Assembly: GCF_039522525.1 (NCBI RefSeq)
Contig: NZ_BAAADO010000006.1
Span: forward strand, 1-64,000
Length of the DNA: 64,000 bases
Reading direction: 5' to 3'
Source: Salinibacillus aidingensis
GTDB taxonomy: Bacteria > Bacillota > Bacilli > Bacillales > Alkalibacillaceae
Under the pieces are notes generated by a model, which was not told the DNA's origin, ran no database searches, and worked only from the letters and a program-made list of their open reading frames with translations. The translations under genes and the position numbers were made by a program. Of this stretch, positions 25,817 through 35,138 are shown one piece after another. Each line of letters begins with the position of its first letter. Positions within the stretch are counted from its first letter, which is position 1.

Positions 25817-25852
25817 AGCCCATTTTTCGGGTTTTCTTTTTTTTCTCCGATA
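25817..25852 (+). terminator. cccB terminator and the 25788-26147 gap
   Basis: An imperfect AACCTGA/TCGGGTT stem is followed by TTTTCTTTTTTTT. The rest of the gap holds an AT-rich promoter-like TATAAT at 25985-25990 with a poor -35, probably for ftsE, and no gene. Confidence 0.7.
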
Positions 25853-26147
25853 TCCCCATATCATACGGTTTTTCCAGGCGATAATTACCCTTTCCTCCGA
25901 TAACCTCCTTCACCACACAACACATTCTTTCCATTGAAATACAACTGTAATAAAATTCCCCCTAAAAATTTTGTAGATTGATGTTATAATAGAACATAGT
26001 AAAATTACACTAACCGATAAATTGGCCGTAGTTTCAACAACGTTATATAAAAACCAAAATTTTTCGTGAGAATGGACATGCAATGGAAGTACATAAACAT
26101 ACAGCTACAACAGAATTACAACCGGAGAGGCATAGGTGGTATGAAAC

Positions 26148-26834
26148 ATGATTGAATTAAGAGATGTAAGAAAAACGTATCACAATGGTGTTACGGCTCT
26201 TCAGGGAATAGATGTTAACATTCAGCAGGGGGAATTCGTTTATGTAGTTGGACCCAGCGGTGCCGGGAAGTCAACGTTCATTCGACTCATGTATCGGGAG
26301 GTTAAGCCCTCAAGTGGTGATGTCGTGATAAACGGCCACAATTTAGCAGAAATCAAAGAGAAAGAAATCCCTCATTTAAGAAGGGGCATTGGGGTTGTTT
26401 ATCAGGATTTCAAGCTTTTACCCTCTCTGACAGTCTATGAAAATGTTTCCTTTGCCCTTGAAGTTATAGAAGATTCGCCCAAAAAAATCCGTCGAAAGGT
26501 GATGGATGTTCTTGATCTGGTAAATTTAAAAAATAAAGCCCGCTTTAAGCCGGATGAACTTTCCGGTGGTGAGCAGCAGCGTGTATCCATTGCACGTGCT
26601 ATTGTGAATAATCCTCATTTAATGATTGCTGACGAACCAACAGGAAACCTCGACCCTGATACTTCATGGGAAATTATGAAAATATTTGAGGAAGTCAACG
26701 CGAGAGGAACGACCGTGATTATGGCAACCCACAGCAAAGATATCGTTAACACATTAAAAAAGAGAGTCATAGCAATTGAACATGGACGAGTCGTTCGTGA
26801 TGAACAGCGAGGTGACTACGGATATGAAAGCTAG
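26148..26834 (+). CDS. ftsE: Cell-division ABC transporter ATPase FtsE
   Basis: A 228-residue ABC ATPase. Walker A GPSGAGKST is at residues 35-43, the Q-loop is YQDFKLLP, the signature LSGGEQQR is at 138-145, and Walker B is LMIADEPTGNLDPDT. With FtsX it does not transport a substrate; it uses ATP to activate a cell-wall hydrolase outside the membrane. The ftsX start overlaps its 3' end, and an M23 hydrolase gene follows ftsX, an arrangement that fits this role. Confidence 0.96.
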   Translation: MIELRDVRKTYHNGVTALQGIDVNIQQGEFVYVVGPSGAGKSTFIRLMYREVKPSSGDVVINGHNLAEIKEKEIPHLRRGIGVVYQDFKLLPSLTVYENVSFALEVIEDSPKKIRRKVMDVLDLVNLKNKARFKPDELSGGEQQRVSIARAIVNNPHLMIADEPTGNLDPDTSWEIMKIFEEVNARGTTVIMATHSKDIVNTLKKRVIAIEHGRVVRDEQRGDYGYES

Positions 26835-27717
26835 GACATTCAAGCGTCACCTAAGAGAAGGAAGCAAGAATATTTTTCGTAACGGCTGGATGACTTTTGC
26901 ATCCGTAGCTTCGGTTACCACAACGCTGATCTTAGTAGGCGTCTTCCTCGTCATTATGCTGAACTTAAATGAAATGGCAGAAAAAGTGGAAGAGGACGTG
27001 CAAATTCGGGCCTTTATTGATCTGGCAGCGAATCAGGAGGATATTGATTCCTTAAAGAAAGAGATCACGAACATACCGGAAGTTTCCACAATTGAATTTT
27101 CTTCAAAAGAAGAGGAACTGAAAAACTTAATGTCTAGCTTAGGTGCTGACGGAGACATGATGGCGATGGTGAATCAGGATAATCCGTTAAATGATGCATT
27201 CATTATCAAAACGGAAGATCCCCTTGATACATTTGATGTTGCCAGTAAAGTAGAGTCTTTGGACCATGTTTCTTCGACGGAATATGGCGACCAGGTGATT
27301 CAGAAGCTTTTCACCTTTAATGAGTATGCGAGATATATAGGGATTGGCTTAATTACCGCACTGGTTTTAACAGCCGCCTTTTTAATCTCTAATACGATCA
27401 AAATTACCATTATGGCCAGAAGTACAGAGATTGGAATTATGAAGCTGGTTGGTGCGACAAATGGTTTTATACGCTGGCCTTTCTTTATTGAAGGACTATT
27501 AATGGGGATTCTCGGTTCGATCATTCCGATTATTTTCGTCGTAAGCGGGTATTATTACTTATTTGAAAATATGAAGGACAAGACATTCGTGCCATTTTTT
27601 GAGCTTATACCGTTTAACCCCTTTGTATGGCAGGTTTCTCTGATTCTATTAGGAATTGGCGCCTTTATCGGGGTCTGGGGAAGTATTATGAGTGTACGAA
27701 AATTCCTTAAAGTTTAA
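26824..27717 (+). CDS. ftsX: Cell-division membrane protein FtsX
   Basis: The ATG at 26824 (MKARTFKRHLREG) has GAGGTG about 10 bases upstream, overlaps ftsE by 11 bases and gives 297 residues, the family length. The longer reading from 26776 lies wholly within ftsE. Membrane helix 1 (about 24-45) is followed by an extracellular domain (about 46-165) and three more helices including the MacB-like region (EIGIMKLVGATNGFIRWPFF). The extracellular loop would contact the hydrolase encoded next. Confidence 0.95.
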   Translation: MKARTFKRHLREGSKNIFRNGWMTFASVASVTTTLILVGVFLVIMLNLNEMAEKVEEDVQIRAFIDLAANQEDIDSLKKEITNIPEVSTIEFSSKEEELKNLMSSLGADGDMMAMVNQDNPLNDAFIIKTEDPLDTFDVASKVESLDHVSSTEYGDQVIQKLFTFNEYARYIGIGLITALVLTAAFLISNTIKITIMARSTEIGIMKLVGATNGFIRWPFFIEGLLMGILGSIIPIIFVVSGYYYLFENMKDKTFVPFFELIPFNPFVWQVSLILLGIGAFIGVWGSIMSVRKFLKV

Positions 27718-27758
27718 GTTTCATAGATAAAATGTTGTTTGGGGGAGGAGTCAGAGCC

Positions 27759-29024
27759 TTGAAAAATCGAATTTTTTCCGTACTGAGTATTTTAATGCTG
27801 CTCGCAGTAACGTTTTCTTTTTCAGGTGTGGAAAAGTCTTATGCCACTTCTGAAGGGGAACTTCGAGATGAAATTGATGATCTGGAAAATAAGAAAGATA
27901 ATACCAATAAAGAAAAAGAGGAACTGGAGAACAGTGAACAGGAAATAGAAGAAAAAATAGAAGAAAATCAGGCTGAACAGGATCGTATCCTGAGCCAGAT
28001 TGAAGAAATCGATCAGGAAGTAGCGGAAACACAAAAGAATATAGAAAATACTGAACAGGAAATCAGCCAGACAGAAATAGAAATAAAGAAATTAAAAGAA
28101 AACATCAAAGAAACTGAAAAACGGATTGCTGAGAGGGACGAGCTTTTGAAAAACCGTCTTCGCACAATGCAGCAAAATGGGGGATCCGTGAGCTATTTAG
28201 AGGTTCTGCTAGGTGCTCAGGACTTTGGGGACTTCCTGACTCGTACAAACGCTGTGTCTAAAATCATGGATTCTGATAAGAAAATCCTGGAAGAGCAAAA
28301 AGCAGAAAAAGAACAGCTGGAAAAGGACAAAGCTGAAGTAGAGAAGAAGAAAGAGGAGCTTGTGGCTAAGAAAGACGAGCTTGAATCTGCAAAAGCTAAA
28401 CTTGATCGGCAGAAAGAGGAAAAAGCAGCTCTTGTTGCTAAGTTAAAAGAAGAAGAAAAAGAGCTTCATAAGCATAAAATGTCACTTCAGGAAGAACAGG
28501 AGATTTTACAAAAGCAACAGGAAGCTTACAAGCGCATGATTGAAGAGAAAAAAGAAAAATTAGAACAGTTAAGCACTCCACCAGCCAATAATAATAGTGG
28601 CGGAAGTGGAACTCCACCTATATCGAGTGGTAAATTTACAGTACCCGCAGAAGCGATGGTAACGTCAGAATTTGCAAGTCGCTGGGGAAGAATGCATTAT
28701 GGTATAGACGTTTCTAAATATGGGAAAGTTCCTATTGTAGCATCAGCATCAGGTATGGTTTATCGGGCATATCGCTCATCCTCATATGGAAATGTGGTCT
28801 ACATAACGCATAGTATGGGCGGGCAGCAATATACAACCTTATATGCACATATGAGATACTATACGGTCTCTGAAGGTCAGTACGTACAAAAAGGACAAGT
28901 GATCGGTTATATGGGTAATACTGGTAATTCTACAGGACAGCATCTTCATTTTGAATTGCATGAAGGACCGTGGACAAGTGACAAGCGTTATGCTGTCAAC
29001 CCTCGTAAATACATCAGCTTCTAA
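27759..29024 (+). CDS. Secreted coiled-coil M23 peptidoglycan endopeptidase
   Basis: The start is a TTG at 27759, preceded by GGGGGAGGAG; the ATG at 27732 lies upstream of that site. The 421-residue protein has a signal peptide (about 1-30), a very long Glu/Lys-rich coiled coil (about 35-270), an Asn/Ser/Gly linker and a C-terminal M23 domain with the zinc ligands in MHYGIDVS and HLHFELHEG. The architecture is that of EnvC/PcsB-like FtsX partners, but here with an intact catalytic domain. It begins 41 bases after ftsX, so FtsEX probably controls it during septation or elongation. In B. subtilis the FtsEX partner is instead the unlinked CwlO. Confidence 0.9.
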   Translation: MKNRIFSVLSILMLLAVTFSFSGVEKSYATSEGELRDEIDDLENKKDNTNKEKEELENSEQEIEEKIEENQAEQDRILSQIEEIDQEVAETQKNIENTEQEISQTEIEIKKLKENIKETEKRIAERDELLKNRLRTMQQNGGSVSYLEVLLGAQDFGDFLTRTNAVSKIMDSDKKILEEQKAEKEQLEKDKAEVEKKKEELVAKKDELESAKAKLDRQKEEKAALVAKLKEEEKELHKHKMSLQEEQEILQKQQEAYKRMIEEKKEKLEQLSTPPANNNSGGSGTPPISSGKFTVPAEAMVTSEFASRWGRMHYGIDVSKYGKVPIVASASGMVYRAYRSSSYGNVVYITHSMGGQQYTTLYAHMRYYTVSEGQYVQKGQVIGYMGNTGNSTGQHLHFELHEGPWTSDKRYAVNPRKYISF

Positions 29025-29062
29025 AGCAGACATGTTTACGGTGACAAGTTCATATAGTAATA

Positions 29063-29101
29063 TTAAAGGCATCGCACATATTTACGGTGGGATGCCTTTA
29101 C
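29063..29101 (+). terminator. Hairpin between the M23 gene and ctpB
   Basis: TAAAGGCATC and GATGCCTTTA form a stable stem with further C-G pairs inside. No T run follows, so it may only reduce read-through or stabilise the upstream message. Confidence 0.5.
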
Positions 29102-29171
29102 ATATTGGAGAAGGATTCATACACAAATCTTCCACAGCCAGGATGAGTGGTTATTGTTGAGGTGAGAGAAA

Positions 29172-30647
29172 ATGAACGTGAAAAAGAGCTATTTGGCTGT
29201 ACTTGTGATTGTAGCTATGGTTCTGGGATCTGCTCTGACTTATGTAGGTACAGAGGTAGTGGGCCTGGGGCAATCCGGTGAGGCCGAAAATGGTGGACAA
29301 TCAGAAATAAGCACAGATGAAGAAAAGAAGGAAATCATTGAAGAGTTCGGTGACATGAATGCTTTTTCAAAAGTGATGCGTGCATATTCCATTATTGAAA
29401 GCAACTATGTTGAAGACGTGAAGCAGAAAACAATGATCGAAGGCGCGATCCGTGGAATGCTCGATTCACTGGAAGATCCCCACAGCGTTTATATGGACAA
29501 AGAAACGGTTGATCAATTTAATCAGAGTATTGAGTCATCCTTTGAGGGGATTGGGGCGGAGGTAAGCATGAGCGATGGACATGTTACCATTGTTTCCCCG
29601 ATTAAAGGCTCCCCTGCGGAGGAAGCAGGGCTGCAGCCGAAAGATCAAATACTGAAGGTGGATGGAAATAGTCTTGAAGGGCTCAGCCTGAATGAGGCTG
29701 TGGCAAAAATACGTGGTGAAAAAGGGACGGAGGTTGAATTAACCATTCAGCGTCCAGGTATATCGGATACGATTAAAGTATCTGTTGTCCGTGATAATAT
29801 TCCAGTGGAAACCGTTTATCCTGAAGTAAAAAATGAGAACGGTAAGAAAACAGGAGTCATTCAAATTACCTCGTTCTCTCAAAAAACAGCGGAGGAATTT
29901 AACAAGGCTCTTTCTGATTTAGAGGATAAAGGCATTGAAGGCTTAGTCATTGATGTAAGAGGCAATCCAGGCGGGTTGTTTACATCTGTGGAAACCATAC
30001 TGGAGAATTTCATCCCTGAGGACCAGCCCTACGTCATTTTTGAAGAAAAGAATGGAGAAAAAGTACGCTACTACTCTGGAACGAAGGAGAAAAAAGATTA
30101 CCCGATTACCGTGCTCACCAACCAGGGCAGTGCATCAGCCTCGGAAATTTTAGCCGCTGCAATGAAGGAAGCGGGCTATCCTGTTGTGGGGGAAAAGAGC
30201 TATGGAAAAGGTACCGTGCAGAAAACACTCGGTATGGGCGATGGAAGCCAGATTAAACTGACAACATTCAAGTGGCTGACACCAGATGGCAAGTGGATTA
30301 ATGAAAAAGGAATCAAGCCGACTGTTGAAGTAAAGCAGCCTGAATTTTTCTACACGACACCTGTCGATATTAACAATTCATTAACCTACAACATGAATAA
30401 TGAAAGTGTAGCAAACATTCAGAAGATGCTGGAGGGCATTGGTTATGAGCCGGGCAGAACGGACGGCTACTTCAGTGAACAAACGGTAGAAGCTGTGGAA
30501 GCCTTTCAAAAGGATCATGATCTTAAGGTTACCGGAGAGGTGAATCAGAAAACAGGTGAAGAAATTCAGACACTCGTCATTGAAGCTGTTTCTTCACCGG
30601 AAAATGACCGTCAATTGAACCGAGCTTTAGAAGTTTTATACCAATAG
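29172..30647 (+). CDS. ctpB: Carboxy-terminal processing serine protease (S41)
   Basis: A 491-residue protease. A signal anchor (about 5-26) is followed by a PDZ domain (about 112-200; GIGAEVSMSDGHVTIVSPIK), the S41 catalytic domain with the serine in NQGSASASEILAAAM and the lysine in GEKSYGKGTVQ, and a C-terminal peptidoglycan-binding domain (about 410-475; NIQKMLEGIGYEPGRTDGYF). In B. subtilis CtpB cleaves SpoIVFA during sporulation to activate sigma-K processing. GAGGTGAG lies before the ATG. Confidence 0.93.
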   Translation: MNVKKSYLAVLVIVAMVLGSALTYVGTEVVGLGQSGEAENGGQSEISTDEEKKEIIEEFGDMNAFSKVMRAYSIIESNYVEDVKQKTMIEGAIRGMLDSLEDPHSVYMDKETVDQFNQSIESSFEGIGAEVSMSDGHVTIVSPIKGSPAEEAGLQPKDQILKVDGNSLEGLSLNEAVAKIRGEKGTEVELTIQRPGISDTIKVSVVRDNIPVETVYPEVKNENGKKTGVIQITSFSQKTAEEFNKALSDLEDKGIEGLVIDVRGNPGGLFTSVETILENFIPEDQPYVIFEEKNGEKVRYYSGTKEKKDYPITVLTNQGSASASEILAAAMKEAGYPVVGEKSYGKGTVQKTLGMGDGSQIKLTTFKWLTPDGKWINEKGIKPTVEVKQPEFFYTTPVDINNSLTYNMNNESVANIQKMLEGIGYEPGRTDGYFSEQTVEAVEAFQKDHDLKVTGEVNQKTGEEIQTLVIEAVSSPENDRQLNRALEVLYQ

Positions 30648-30663
30648 CAGTTATAGAGAGGCA

Positions 30664-30700
30664 GCCTGTCATTCGGAAGGAGTGACAGGCTGTTTGTTTA
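30664..30700 (+). terminator. ctpB terminator
   Basis: A perfect 10-bp stem CAGCCTGTCA/TGACAGGCTG followed by TTTGTTT. Confidence 0.88.
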
Positions 30701-30799
30701 AAAATTTCTTCTCCAAGAATCAATATCTGGGACTAGCAGGATTAGATAATATTTTGTAGAATTTATAATAACGAATGCATTACAAATCGGAGGTACAAC

Positions 30800-32014
30800 A
30801 TGATAAATCTTTGGCTTACGGAAATTGGAGAGGGCTTCATTTGGTTGATTGGACAACCCCTGCTATATTGGGCGATTGTGTTAACCATCCTTACATCTTA
30901 CTATCGAAGAAAACAGGAGCGGACGGACTTCGGTTCCAGTGTTTATAAGTCTGGTACAGAATGGAAGAGAACATGGCTGCTCTGCGTCATTAGTGGCATC
31001 GTGATTTCTGCTTCCCTGATTGTTACGGGCGGAATTTTATCCTATCCTGTCTGGTTACTGATTTCCGTGTTATCGATCATCGTTACCATTACTGGACGTC
31101 TCTATTTGCTTTCGGCCGGATATCTTATGGGAATCACGGTTATCCTCCTGGCTGTTATGCAGCAGTATACGCTGACCATTGATGTGCTGCCGGCACAGTG
31201 GATGGAGGAACTCATGAATGTCAGTCCTCCTCTTATCCTCGCTTTAACCGCCGTATTCTTAATTATAGAATCTATTTTATGGTTTACGGCCGATAAGGAG
31301 TATGCTTTTCCTAAACTTATTAAAGGAAAGAGGGGAAAGTATATTGGCTTGCACAATGTGAAGCGATTGAGTGTTGTACCTATGCTTGTGCCTGTTCCTG
31401 GCGGGGCGATTGACGGCCTGTTTTCCTGGTGGCCGCTTCTTCCCATTGGTGATCATGGTTATGGACTCATGCTGTTTCCTTTTCTCATGGGTATACAGCA
31501 GGCATTTCAGGGTCACTTCTCCAATCAGGGTGGAAAACTGTTTGGGAAATGGGTGCTGACGCTGGGGCTTATTACCGGTATTTTTGCGGCTGGAAGCTTT
31601 TATGACCCGCTCTTTATCTATATAGGTGCGGCTGTCGCGATATTAGGACGGGCGATCATACAATTATATGTCCGGTTTGTAGATCGGGAAAAAACAAGCA
31701 TTTTCAGACCGCAGTCAGACGGCTTAATTATTTTAGCCGTTATTAAGGATTCACCGGCCGATAAGATGGGACTGAAAACCGGTGAAAGAGTGGAAAAGGT
31801 ACACCAGATCCCCGTCACAAACGAAATTGAATTTTACGATGCGTTGCAGGAAAGCCGGACGTTTTGTAAGCTTGAGGTTCGGGATGTTCATGGAGAAATC
31901 CGCTTTGTACAGGGACCGATGTATCAGGGAGATCACCATGAGCTGGGGCTGGTGTTTGTGAAAGAAAAGCCGAGATTCAGATTGTATCAGGATTTACCTA
32001 ATCATGTTGTATAA
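30800..32014 (+). CDS. minJ: Polytopic PDZ protein MinJ (division-site topology)
   Basis: A 404-residue membrane protein with about seven or eight membrane helices in the first 290 residues and a C-terminal cytoplasmic PDZ domain (about 305-390; LAVIKDSPADKMGLKTGERV). Position directly after ctpB and overall layout match B. subtilis MinJ (YvjD), which links DivIVA to MinCD so that division is blocked near poles. The assignment rests on synteny and architecture. CGGAGGT lies before the ATG. Confidence 0.85.
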   Translation: MINLWLTEIGEGFIWLIGQPLLYWAIVLTILTSYYRRKQERTDFGSSVYKSGTEWKRTWLLCVISGIVISASLIVTGGILSYPVWLLISVLSIIVTITGRLYLLSAGYLMGITVILLAVMQQYTLTIDVLPAQWMEELMNVSPPLILALTAVFLIIESILWFTADKEYAFPKLIKGKRGKYIGLHNVKRLSVVPMLVPVPGGAIDGLFSWWPLLPIGDHGYGLMLFPFLMGIQQAFQGHFSNQGGKLFGKWVLTLGLITGIFAAGSFYDPLFIYIGAAVAILGRAIIQLYVRFVDREKTSIFRPQSDGLIILAVIKDSPADKMGLKTGERVEKVHQIPVTNEIEFYDALQESRTFCKLEVRDVHGEIRFVQGPMYQGDHHELGLVFVKEKPRFRLYQDLPNHVV

Positions 32015-32028
32015 TGGACAGAACGAGG

Positions 32029-32058
32029 ACCAGGTGTTCACAGCACCTGGTTTTTTTG
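32029..32058 (+). terminator. minJ terminator
   Basis: ACCAGGTG (32029-32036) pairs with CACCTGGT (32044-32051), followed by seven T. Confidence 0.9.
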
Positions 32059-32161
32059 GTAGCTAATAGATGGACCAATTCAAACAAAAAAGTATACCAA
32101 AGTATAATTTCCACCCTTTTCCTTACGTGGTATGTTATGTGAGAAACGAGAAGGAAGGGGA

Positions 32162-32764
32162 ATGGAGAAAATGAAAAAAGTCTTATCAATAAGTTTTTTG
32201 ATTATGCTTGTTATGGTATTTACCATTGGGTGCAGCTCTATCACGATACCTGGTGAAAACGGTGAGGAAATGGAAATTGATCTATCAGAGACTGAAGATG
32301 GAAATGTAGATGTATCAATGAAGGCTTCGGAAGGAAATGAAGAAAGCTTTGAAATGAGTTCAGATGGGGAATCGGCTACAATCTCCTCCTCGGATGGAGA
32401 GACCTCATTCAGTAGTCAATCCGGAGAGAATGTGTCTTTGCCCAAAAGCTTTCCCAAGGATTTTCCGATGCCAAGTGGAGCCGAACTGATTGCGGTATCC
32501 GAAATGAATGATCTGGCACGGGAGGGTGTGGAAATAGATTCGGTGAGCTATAACTTTTCAGGCGACATTAACAAGGCTATGGATGATTTTAAAACATTTG
32601 CTGAATCCAATGGCTATGAAATTGTAGCCGAGACCAACATTAATGGCATGCTGACCATTCAAGCTGAAAAAGGCGAGAATGAGTATTTTTCCGGTTCACT
32701 CATTCCAGAAGCGGAAGATGAAACACAAATTGCAGCCGATGTACAAATTGGCTCCCCTAATTAA
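32162..32764 (+). CDS. Acidic lipoprotein of unknown function
   Basis: About 200 residues with a lipoprotein signal peptide ending FTIGC (Cys near residue 24), then a very acidic Ser/Glu-rich region and a compact C-terminal domain (about 100-200; KSFPKDFPMPSGAELIAVSE). I do not recognise it. The start is either ATG 32162 or ATG 32171: GGAAGGGG ends at 32160, and the second ATG gives the more typical MKKVLSIS signal peptide. It is a monocistronic unit between two terminators. Confidence 0.8.
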   Translation: MEKMKKVLSISFLIMLVMVFTIGCSSITIPGENGEEMEIDLSETEDGNVDVSMKASEGNEESFEMSSDGESATISSSDGETSFSSQSGENVSLPKSFPKDFPMPSGAELIAVSEMNDLAREGVEIDSVSYNFSGDINKAMDDFKTFAESNGYEIVAETNINGMLTIQAEKGENEYFSGSLIPEAEDETQIAADVQIGSPN

Positions 32765-32804
32765 TGCCCCATTGATGATAAATTCTAATAGGTATAAACC
32801 TTTG

Positions 32805-32832
32805 CCTGGATGCTTTCGTCCAGGTTTTTTTG
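32805..32832 (+). terminator. Terminator after the lipoprotein gene
   Basis: CCTGGA/TCCAGG with a short loop and seven T. The remaining 32833-33080 is AT-rich and shows no gene. Confidence 0.88.
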
Positions 32833-33080
32833 TTTTAAGCTTAATTAAGGTAAAGAACGATGAATCCATCCCTATTTGGCAGGATTCGCTTCCTTATGGA
32901 TCAATTCTCAAAATCTCCGCTCAAATGTCTCCCAATATCCATTTAATCTCTAACCACGAATCAACGTCCAGACTATCCTTTAAAAAACGATAACCTCTAT
33001 TCCAGCAAAAAATGAACATGAATTTTCCCTGGAAGGTAAACCTAAAACTACAAAATGTGTGAGAAATTGTTGAACGATGG

Positions 33081-33119
33081 ATGAAAACCTTTGCATAACT
33101 TGTATGTACAAGTTATATA
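33081..33119 (+). promoter_or_regulatory. Trehalose operon promoter with TreR operator and cre-like site
   Basis: The -35 TTGCAT (33091-33096) and -10 TATATA (33114-33119) are 17 bases apart. The spacer is almost filled by the perfect palindrome ACTTGTATGTACAAGT (33098-33113), close to the TreR operator core TTGTATATACAA of B. subtilis. ATGAAAACCTTTGCAT (33081-33096) resembles a catabolite responsive element with two mismatches. TreR would block the promoter directly, and CcpA may add glucose repression. Confidence 0.75.
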
Positions 33120-33158
33120 ACACAAAATAATCTGGAATAGATTTAGGAGGTCTTTCTG

Positions 33159-35114
33159 GTGATCGATAAAGAAAGAAATGATCGGGAAATGATTGTTGCG
33201 CCTCTCAGTGGTGTGATTAAAAATATTGAGGATGTACCGGATCCCACATTTGCCCAGAAAATGATGGGGGATGGAATGGCGATTGAGCCAACAGAGGGTA
33301 AAGTCGTCGCCCCTGTAGCCGGTGAGATTGTACAAATTTTTCCTACCAAACATGCCGTTGGTCTTCGCAGTGAGTCAGGTATTGAAGTGCTCATCCATAT
33401 TGGACTGGAAACCGTTGCATTAGATGGGGAAGGCTTTGAAGCCCATGTAAAGCAAGGGGATAAGGTAAAAGCCGGCGACCCGCTTGTAACGTTTGATCTG
33501 GAGTTTATTAAGGAAAAAGCGGCCAGTCATATAACGCCCGTTGTGATTACCAATGGCGATGCTTTGGAAGTGTTTAAAAAAACAGAGGAAGAAAACGTAA
33601 CAGCCGGAGAATCACCACTTTTCCAGGCAAAGGTGAAGGGCGATCAGGATAGTGAAAAACCGGAAGATGAAGGGGCGGAAGAAAAGCCGGCTGAACAGCC
33701 ACAGGCCCAGGCTTCAAATCAAAGCGGCGGGCAGTATAATGATGAGGCAAAGGTAATTGTTGATGCTGTTGGTGGTTTAGACAACATCATGGCCGCCACA
33801 CATTGTGTAACACGACTTCGCTTTGCTTTATCCGATGAAGAGAAAGTCGATGAAGAAAAACTGAAAAACATGGATTTGGTCAAAGGTCAATTTGCTGCCA
33901 ATGGTCAATATCAGGTGGTCATTGGACAGGGAACGGTAGATAAGGTTTATAAAGCGATGGTCAAAGAGACAGGAATTGAAGAAGCATCTAAAGAGGATGT
34001 AAAAGCAGCAGGAGGCCAGCAGCAGAACGCATTACAGCGCGGTGTAAAAGTACTTGCTGATATCTTTATTCCGATTCTTCCTGCCATTGTTACGGCCGGT
34101 TTACTGCTTGGTATTAACAACATACTGGTTAACCCGATCTTTACGGATGAATCCATCATTGAAATGTTCCCATCCTGGTCGGGAATTGCGGACATGATTA
34201 ACATTATCGCCAATACGGCCTTCACATTCCTGCCAGCATTGATCGGCTGGTCGGCCGTGAAACGATTTGGCGGAAATCCGCTATTAGGTATTGTTTTAGG
34301 TTTAATCATGGTTCACCCGGATTTAACCCCTGCCGGTGATTTTGCTCAGGGAAAAGGGGAAACATGGAATTTATTTGGATTTCAAGTTAATCAGTTAAGC
34401 TATCAGGGTCAGGTTCTGCCCGTATTAGTAGCAGGCTGGGTACTTGCGAGAATCCAAGTCTGGCTGGAAAAACGGGTCATGGACTCCCTGCAGCTGTTGA
34501 TTGTTCCTCCAGTTGCTCTTTTAGTTACTGGATTCCTTGCCTTTATCATTATAGGACCCGTCACATATACAGTGGGTACGTGGATTACAGATGGCGTTGT
34601 ATGGGTATTTGAGGTTGCACCTATTATCGGTGGTCTGCTCTATGGCTTCCTTTATGCACCGCTCGTTATTACCGGTATGCACCATACATTCCTGGCTGTG
34701 GACCTACAGCTTATCGGAAGTACGGGCACAACCTTCCTATGGCCAATCGTCGCTCTTTCGAATGTTGCTCAGGGTGCTGCCGTATTTGCGATTATGCTGG
34801 CGGCTAAAGATGAAAAAGTCAAAGGTCTGGCCGGAACATCGGGAATTTCCGCAATGCTCGGAATTACGGAACCGGCGATGTTTGGTGTGAATTTACAGTA
34901 TAAATATCCATTCTATGCCGCTATTTCCGGTACAGCTATCGCTGGTGCGTTTATTACCTTCCAGGATGTATTAGCAAGCTCGATTGGAATTGGAGGTCTG
35001 CCAGCACCACTATCCATTCAATCCGGAGTATGGTCCTTCATTATCGGAATTGTAATAGTCCTCATGATTCCGTTTGTGATTACCTACTTCATTGCCAGAA
35101 GAAAATTTCGTTAA
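33159..35114 (+). CDS. treP: Trehalose PTS permease EIIABC
   Basis: A 651-residue PTS transporter with domain order A-B-C. EIIA of the glucose type is at residues 1-150 (phosphoryl His in EVLIHIGLETVAL). After an acidic linker, EIIB is at about 190-275 (phosphocysteine in ATHCVTRLRFAL), and the EIIC membrane domain runs from 295 to the end. It imports trehalose as trehalose-6-phosphate, and treA follows. B. subtilis TreP has no EIIA, so the N-terminal fusion is notable. Sugar specificity is inferred from treA, treR and the operator. It starts at GTG, eight bases after AGGAGG. Confidence 0.9.
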   Translation: MIDKERNDREMIVAPLSGVIKNIEDVPDPTFAQKMMGDGMAIEPTEGKVVAPVAGEIVQIFPTKHAVGLRSESGIEVLIHIGLETVALDGEGFEAHVKQGDKVKAGDPLVTFDLEFIKEKAASHITPVVITNGDALEVFKKTEEENVTAGESPLFQAKVKGDQDSEKPEDEGAEEKPAEQPQAQASNQSGGQYNDEAKVIVDAVGGLDNIMAATHCVTRLRFALSDEEKVDEEKLKNMDLVKGQFAANGQYQVVIGQGTVDKVYKAMVKETGIEEASKEDVKAAGGQQQNALQRGVKVLADIFIPILPAIVTAGLLLGINNILVNPIFTDESIIEMFPSWSGIADMINIIANTAFTFLPALIGWSAVKRFGGNPLLGIVLGLIMVHPDLTPAGDFAQGKGETWNLFGFQVNQLSYQGQVLPVLVAGWVLARIQVWLEKRVMDSLQLLIVPPVALLVTGFLAFIIIGPVTYTVGTWITDGVVWVFEVAPIIGGLLYGFLYAPLVITGMHHTFLAVDLQLIGSTGTTFLWPIVALSNVAQGAAVFAIMLAAKDEKVKGLAGTSGISAMLGITEPAMFGVNLQYKYPFYAAISGTAIAGAFITFQDVLASSIGIGGLPAPLSIQSGVWSFIIGIVIVLMIPFVITYFIARRKFR

Positions 35115-35138
35115 TTTCGAACAACAGGAGTGAGTCAC

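Noticed and set aside
25840..25910. Extension of the 20-base motif array after cccB
   Set aside because: A few CCGATA-type phrases at loose spacing are present, but the motif and regular period of the 24 kb array are not reproduced.
33098..33113. Palindrome before treP as a terminator
   Set aside because: It has no T run and sits exactly between the -35 and -10, which fits an operator.
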